Of a stretch of DNA of 64,000 nt, positions 59,101 to 64,000 are shown piece by piece. The position numbers were made by a program, and so were the translations under genes. The stretch comes from Zygaena filipendulae (lineage: Eukaryota > Arthropoda > Insecta > Lepidoptera > Zygaenidae), in NCBI GenBank assembly GCA_907165275.2, contig OU015668.1:8613658-8677657 (forward strand), read 5' to 3'. Position 1 is the stretch's first letter; every line of letters starts with the position of its first letter. Under the pieces are notes generated by a model, which saw nothing but the letters and a program-made list of their open reading frames with translations, searched no databases and was not told the DNA's origin.

Positions 59101-62100
59101 AAAGGCAAACGGAAAGGAGAAACGAGGGTGAGCATTCACTATCGGAGAGTGAAAGTTCTGCGAATGAGTCATCTCATTGTCCATCTATAGTAAGTTACTC
59201 ATCACCTGAACCATGTAATATTTCTCAATCACTAAACCTCAGTGTCTCATCTCCAAGTTCTGCTGTGAGCAGAAACCATGAAAATAATAATAATTCTAAT
59301 AGCATTGACATGCAAGATACTGATTTCAGTAAAAGGATTGATGCTATGTGTAAAATGTCCCATATGTTGAAGTGTTTCGACAAAGTTTTTCTGAATTGGA
59401 TCGTACGTGATGAAGAGAACTCAGATGACCAGGTGTACCAAGAAAAGATATTGAATCATTTGAAATATGAAAAAGGGATCATTCAGTATTGTCGAAATCT
59501 CAACAGAGTTTTTGCCAACGACGATTCAGTTAGTGACGATGAGAGACTAATTGATAATTTAGGGAGTGATGATAGACTTGATAATTTGGATAATATCGAT
59601 AAATGTTCAAGTCCTGTACAAATATCAAATCGTGTAGATGCTGATTGTGACGAGTTTTCAAACAAGGACGATTGCCTGAGCAAAACTGCCGATTTCAATT
59701 TAGCCGGAGCAGAGAACAATGACAAAAATTTTGAGTACATTTCAAACGATGCAAACGACGATGACGACGCTCTGTCTTTGTACGCTGAGAGCATTACTGG
59801 CATTGAAAGCTCAAAGATGAGTTGCTCGAACGCTTCCGTGACCAATGCAGACCATAACTGTTCAGAAGAGTATGTTCCTCAGCCCGTTGCCAAAAGCACA
59901 TGGAGGTCATCAATATCATACCATCCCACTAAGGTGAACAGTGAAGATAGAGCTCCAGATTTGGTGCAAAACAATCTCCAACGGAGAATAGTTTGCGAAA
60001 AGCAAAGTGCTGATTCTACATCAATCTTCAAGAAGTCTGACAATATAGAACAAGTAGACGGTGTGGTGACTAAAACTACTTATAGTAAACTGAATAATCT
60101 CCATTTGCTATCTCATAACAAAAATATTGAAAATATCCCCACGAATTGTGTAAAGAGACCTAATATGCTTTTAATAGATCGCTTTAATGCCGTAAGTTGT
60201 GTGAAAAGCGCCGTTTTCCGCCATGTATGTTTTTTCAATTTAATTTCGAATTGTAAAAGAATTAATTGTAACTTCCCGCATAGAAACCTAAATATATTTG
60301 AGGTTAGCAATAGATTGACCGCGTGCACGGACGAATTGGTCATCGGTGAGTACATGTTGATGCGCAGCTGGCCTGACATCCGTAGGAAGTATTTAATGTG
60401 TTTCCTGGAAGAGTGCGTGAGAAGAGATTTAGTTAGGGTATTAGTGGAAATGGCAATAGATTCAATAACAAGAGCGAATGTCAGCTCCAAAGAAGATGCA
60501 ATACTCAAAGAAGCAGTCATCGAGCGCACTCTACTGTACCTGAATGAAAAAGATTCGATGAATCTGTGCGAGGACTTGCTCAGATGCGATCTCGGGAACT
60601 ATACGTTGCTCTGTGATGAGTTCATGCAAGCGCTGGCCGAAACGCCGAATTTCTCTAGATTCAAAGAAGTTTTCATCAAGCTCACTCACTTTATGGTATC
60701 TATAGATAGAGTTTTCCATTTTGACGTAGCCGCAAACATTTTGGAGAGGGTAAGCATTCTGCCGGCCGACGAGTCGCTCGTTGGCGCTTTGTTTTCTATT
60801 ATTAAGCGTACAGATAAGAGAATATTTGAGAACAAAATGATGTTCAAGTTCGAGGATCAACTGTCTAAATTGAATATGGGGATGTACGAAGAGTTTTTGA
60901 AGTTTAAAGAGCGGGTTACCGCGACCTCGGCACCGGCGCTGCCCTCTCCCAGGTCGAGCCAGGGCTCCGACCGAGTCGCCACCACCACTTCGGTGCAGCC
61001 CGAGGAGCAGTGTCGGTTCGGCTCGCCGGACACTACCAATATGGACAGCTCGGTGAGTGGGAAGTTGTTTAAATTGAAATTTCTTATAAGAAACGTGAAG
61101 CGCACCGATGCCCTTGTATTCTTAACCCTTTCACCGCCATCCCCGTGATATCGCGATCTACGAAAAACGTGCTCCTTGGGCCAGGCACGCAATATACGTT
61201 ACTAACAAATAATTGTATCTACCTTTACATCTATTAAATTAAAGCATTCCCAACAATAGGAAAAATCATGCCTGATTATTATAGATGGCCAATCAACCTG
61301 TTTATTGAGATTAAACCTGATAAAAGCCTGAAGCTTGCGGTCTGGAGGTATAATGGAGGACCAAGACTGTAGACGACACTTTCGCCTTTTCCCTGATTAC
61401 GATTTAGTGGAATGTATTATTAGGTTAACTTTGAGGTTAGAACGTGGGGCGTTGGAAATAATAACACTGGTCTTGACTTCCTGCTCCCTTGTGGCCTGCC
61501 GCCGCGCGAATGGCAAAATGGCATTTTGGCAAAAATGTATTTGTAGTCTTAACTTATTAAGGCTACAAAAACGTGGCGGTGAAAGGGCTAAAACTCATCT
61601 ATGAAACTATGGTATTTGTTCTTATTTAAAATCCACAATCAGCTCCATTGCGCTCTCGCCTTCAGCTCGGACCGCGCTCCTGTCTCCTGTATGTCGACCA
61701 ACCAAGCTGACTTGTTCCATAGACGTATTCCATAGAGCGAGTTTCATTTAGAATGCAAGTTCGAAAATGAACCGCAAAAACAGTTGAATGCGCGTGAGCG
61801 GCGCGATATAATGATGATTCGCGCCGAGAGACGTGTGTTTACACCACACTTTCAATTCCATAAATGCGAAACTGAATACCGTGTTACCCTATTAATTCTA
61901 TGTTGGTCAGGCGCGGGTCCAGCCCCTTAAAACGGTTGTTGGCACAATATCTATACCACTAAACCGATTATGATGACACTTTTACTCCTACAAAGCATAT
62001 ATAGGTATCGCGTTCCAAATCACAGACGGTTCACACATATCAAATGCTTTGTCCTGTAAATGACTGACTGATGGATCAACACACAGCCTAAACCGCTGAT

Positions 62101-63457
62101 CGTAGAGACCTGAAACTTGGAGGCCTTGGAGGGTGTATGACGTAGGCATCCGATAAGAAAGGATTTTTAAAAATTCAACCCCTAAGGGGATGAAAAGGGG
62201 TTTCAAAGTTTGTACGGAACAATTCCGCGAGAACTCCTAAATTATTGCGGGTGAAACCGCGTGGGACAGCTAGTTATATTATAAAGACGTAATGTTTGTT
62301 TTTTTTTTTAATTTAATTTAGTTTTGTTAGTTTGTGAGGTTGTAGGTAATCTTTGGATCTACTGATCCGAATTTGAAAAGAATAGAAAAAAATAGAAAGT
62401 CACGTGACATTGTGTCATAGGGTATATTGTACCTAACCCGGAATCCCCGTGGGAATGCCGAAATTACCGCGGGTGAAACCGCGGAAAACAGCTAGTATGA
62501 TATAATCCTACTGCCCTCCTTATGCAAACGCAGTACTTGCAAAATGGCGATATAAACATATTTCTTGATATATAATTAAGAAAGTGTCTTAAGAAGAAAC
62601 TCATACATATGTATATTTTTACATATGAATTATCTCTTTGGGATGTAATTTTTGCAAAAAGTGAATATTACAAAAACGTCTATTACTTGAAGTACAAGTA
62701 GCAGAGCAGAGTTAGAGCCAACCCACACGGTGCGACGCGGCTCAGGTATGGCGCCTGAGCGGCGCCGCTGCGGTATATTACATACAAAAATGCGTTGTGG
62801 CCACACGGCGACTTGCGGCGCGCTCCGGCGCCGCGCCGCGCTCGCATCGGAGTCGAGACGAGGCGGGGAGGGGAGTAAGCGGCTCGCTGTTGTTTGTCCT
62901 TTTCTGTCACGTAGCGATGGGCATGCCTACTCTTTTTGTAGCCGCTGCGGCGCCGCGCTGCCCGTGAGGTCGCCAATGCGGCGAAATGGCTTGCGGCACG
63001 GCGCCGCGCCGCATCGTGTAGGTTGGCATTTAAGGTTGTGGGCACGTGCCGGGTACACCGTGCAAATGGGGCTGGAGCCGCGCCTGCTGCTCGTGTCACA
63101 ATGTCCTATCCGTTACGACAGGTCCGAACCGGCGGCGAGCTAATCATAACGAGGACATTGAACATGAACCCTTACTTCGGGGCGCACAACGGCCGCCCCC
63201 GGTGCTCGTCGCCGGCGAGCCCCGAGGGGTTCGGGTGCGCGCCCTGCGCCCCGGACTGGACGCCGGGGTACGGGCCCGCCGGCGCCTCGGCGAGGGGGCT
63301 CTACCCGGGGCCGGGGCGCGGCAGGGGCGGGCGCGGGTGGCCGGCCGGCGGCTACCAGAGGCAGCCGCTGTCGCCCCAGTTCCGGGTGCCGATGGGGCAG
63401 CCGGTGCGCAACTCGCCGCCGCAGCGACGAGCGGCGTGCCGCGGTCGGGCCCTCCCG
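56179..63457 (+). CDS. CCCH zinc-finger, Ser/Asp-rich protein, unnamed; may continue past window
   Basis: Exons 56179-56311, 56776-56889, 58389-58517 and 58633-61052 join in phase by GT-AG sites (932 codons). The long exon has a perfect GTGAGT donor at 61053; without it the frame runs to 61148. A phase-compatible exon, 63122-63457, starts after an AG and ends at a GTACGT donor; it codes a Gly/Arg/Pro-rich stretch with GRGRGGRGW. The N-terminus is Lys-rich with NLS-like KKSRKRKLK and RTRRTKGK; then a Ser-rich and an Asp-rich disordered region; then a CCCH finger, C-x7-C-x4-C-x3-H (CFFNLISNCKRINCNFPH, about residue 655), followed by about 220 residues that look helical (SWPDIRRKYLMCFLEECVRR). 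CCCH plus RGG suggests RNA binding. I do not recognise the family; a distant TOPAZ1-like germline protein is a guess. The last exon is less certain than the first four. Confidence 0.75.
57360..57676. mobile_element. AATT-targeting palindromic MITE
   Basis: Ends GGGCATATTGACTA and complement of AGGGATGTTGACTAC, flanked by AAT and ATT; both CRE-like motifs are mutated. In the second intron of the CCCH gene. Confidence 0.8.
57955..58165 (-). repeat. Helitron-like repeat, inverted
   Basis: CTAGCTGTGCCCCGCGGTTT at the left; the rest is nearly the complement of 52281-52493, so the two are recent relatives. Confidence 0.7.
61985..62273 (+). repeat. Helitron-like repeat, unbroken relative of 925-1438
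   Basis: Contains ACTGATGGATCAACACACAG and AATTCAACCCCTAAGGGGAT, ends GGGACAGCTAG. Serves as the empty-site reference for the MITE at 1123-1404. Confidence 0.65.
62275..62495 (+). repeat. Helitron-like repeat
   Basis: Directly follows the previous copy; GGGTGAAACCGCGGAAAACA then CTAG. Confidence 0.6.
62714..63033. mobile_element. GC-rich MITE upstream of exon 63122
   Basis: Ends GCCAACCCACACGGTGCGAC and complement of GCCAACCTACACGATGCGG; the interior is rich in GCGGCGCCGC motifs. Long ORFs on both strands here are a GC effect. Confidence 0.6.
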
Positions 63458-63504
63458 GTACGTAAAGCGTTGCAGCGGTAATGGGTTTATTACACTACTT
63501 CCAA

Positions 63505-63830
63505 TTGGGTATTCTCCAAGGTATGAAAATCAAAATTCTAATTAGTCCGTCAGTCAGAAAATAAAAAAATAATAGACACGTATTTTTTGCTTTTTCAATT
63601 TAATAAAAAAGGAACATAGAAAAAGCACATTAAAGTTTAGGGTGGGGGGCTCGTGACGTCAATATTCATTATAAGCGCCATACAAACCGCACTGAGTTGT
63701 GACGTCACGCGAAATTTCAACTCAATATATCTCTGTTATTTTTTGATTACGTAAAAAAAGAAAAAATACGTGTCCAATATTTTTTACTAATCTACACGAC
63801 GGACTAAAAAAAATTTTTTTGTCAAGTAGC
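63505..63830. mobile_element. AATT-targeting palindromic MITE, second end-type, inverted
   Basis: Same ends as 20632-20957 in reverse, with AATT at both sides. One GTGACGTCAC is intact. It directly abuts the next copy. Confidence 0.75.
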
Positions 63831-64000
63831 CAATTGGCTATTTTTTTTTTGTCCGCGTCGTGTAGATTAGTAAGGACACGTATTTTTTATTTTTTTACCT
63901 GATCAAAAAATAACGGCGATACATTGAGTTGAAATTTCGCGTGACGTCACAACCCGGTGCAGTTTGTATGGGGCTTATACTGAATATTGACGTCACGGGT
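63831..64000. mobile_element. AATT-targeting palindromic MITE, cut by window end
   Basis: Left arm CCAATTGGCTATTT through both CRE-like motifs (63940s and 63980s) to the window end. Confidence 0.7.

Noticed and set aside
60113..60529. 138-codon ORF on minus inside the CCCH gene
   Set aside because: Shadow of the coding strand; the plus frame has the zinc finger and matching splice phases.
62683..63143. ORFs of about 137 codons on both strands
   Set aside because: They lie in a GC-rich MITE where stops are rare by composition; the translations are Arg/Ala-rich without domains.
1123..64000. CRISPR-like array from the many repeated palindromes
   Set aside because: The units are 270 to 370 bp, dispersed in both orientations with their own ends, in a eukaryotic genome; they are MITEs.
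63481..64000. Continuation of the CCCH gene to the window end
   Set aside because: After the GTACGT donor only two MITE copies follow; any further exon lies beyond the window.

Overview
The window looks like lepidopteran (moth or butterfly) nuclear DNA. It is AT-rich, its genes have many introns with GT-AG splice sites, and it is filled with repeats of lepidopteran type: a CCGCGG-hairpin, CTAG-ending Helitron-like repeat, palindromic MITEs, a tRNA-derived SINE, LINE tails and a mag-type Ty3/gypsy element. The species was not identified.

The left two thirds (1 to about 43,000) hold a tandem head-to-tail array of three minus-strand genes of the ENTPD5/6 nucleoside diphosphatase family (GDA1/CD39 superfamily). 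In transcription order these are copy C (42976 to 29349, 11 coding exons, N-terminal membrane anchor), copy B (21554 to 15260, 9 exons, different N-terminus) and copy A (9856 to beyond position 1). The core exon lengths (164, 92, 157, 150, 170 and 164 nt) are the same in all copies except for one codon lost in copy A. Copies A and B are closest to each other, share an 87-bp identical exon block, and look like derived duplicates. Copy A has unusual residues in ACR1 and ACR5 and carries a fresh mag-like LTR retrotransposon in its last-but-one coding intron region.

The right third holds a 5'-truncated LINE with an open reverse transcriptase frame (43,920 to 45,900), a ZNF511 orthologue on plus (48474 to 50988), a convergent phosphoglycerate mutase gene on minus (53914 to 51335), and a plus-strand multi-exon gene (56179 to at least 63457) for a CCCH zinc-finger, Ser/Asp-rich protein with a helical region and a likely downstream Gly/Arg-rich exon. 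I cannot name this last gene.

Mobile DNA fills most introns and spacers. The most informative item is a palindromic MITE of about 320 bp, present about 11 times, with paired CRE-like GTGACGTCAC motifs. Two copies sit inside Helitron-like repeats of known sequence, which fixes their ends and shows insertion at AATT with an AT duplication. Others are a TA-flanked element of about 620 bp with a matching ORF in both copies, a TAA-flanked PIF/Harbinger-like MITE (two copies), an hAT-like MITE with an 8-bp duplication and a nested palindrome, and three copies of a roughly 234-bp palindromic MITE. Exon coordinates were set by eye from splice sites and reading phase and may be off by a base or two.
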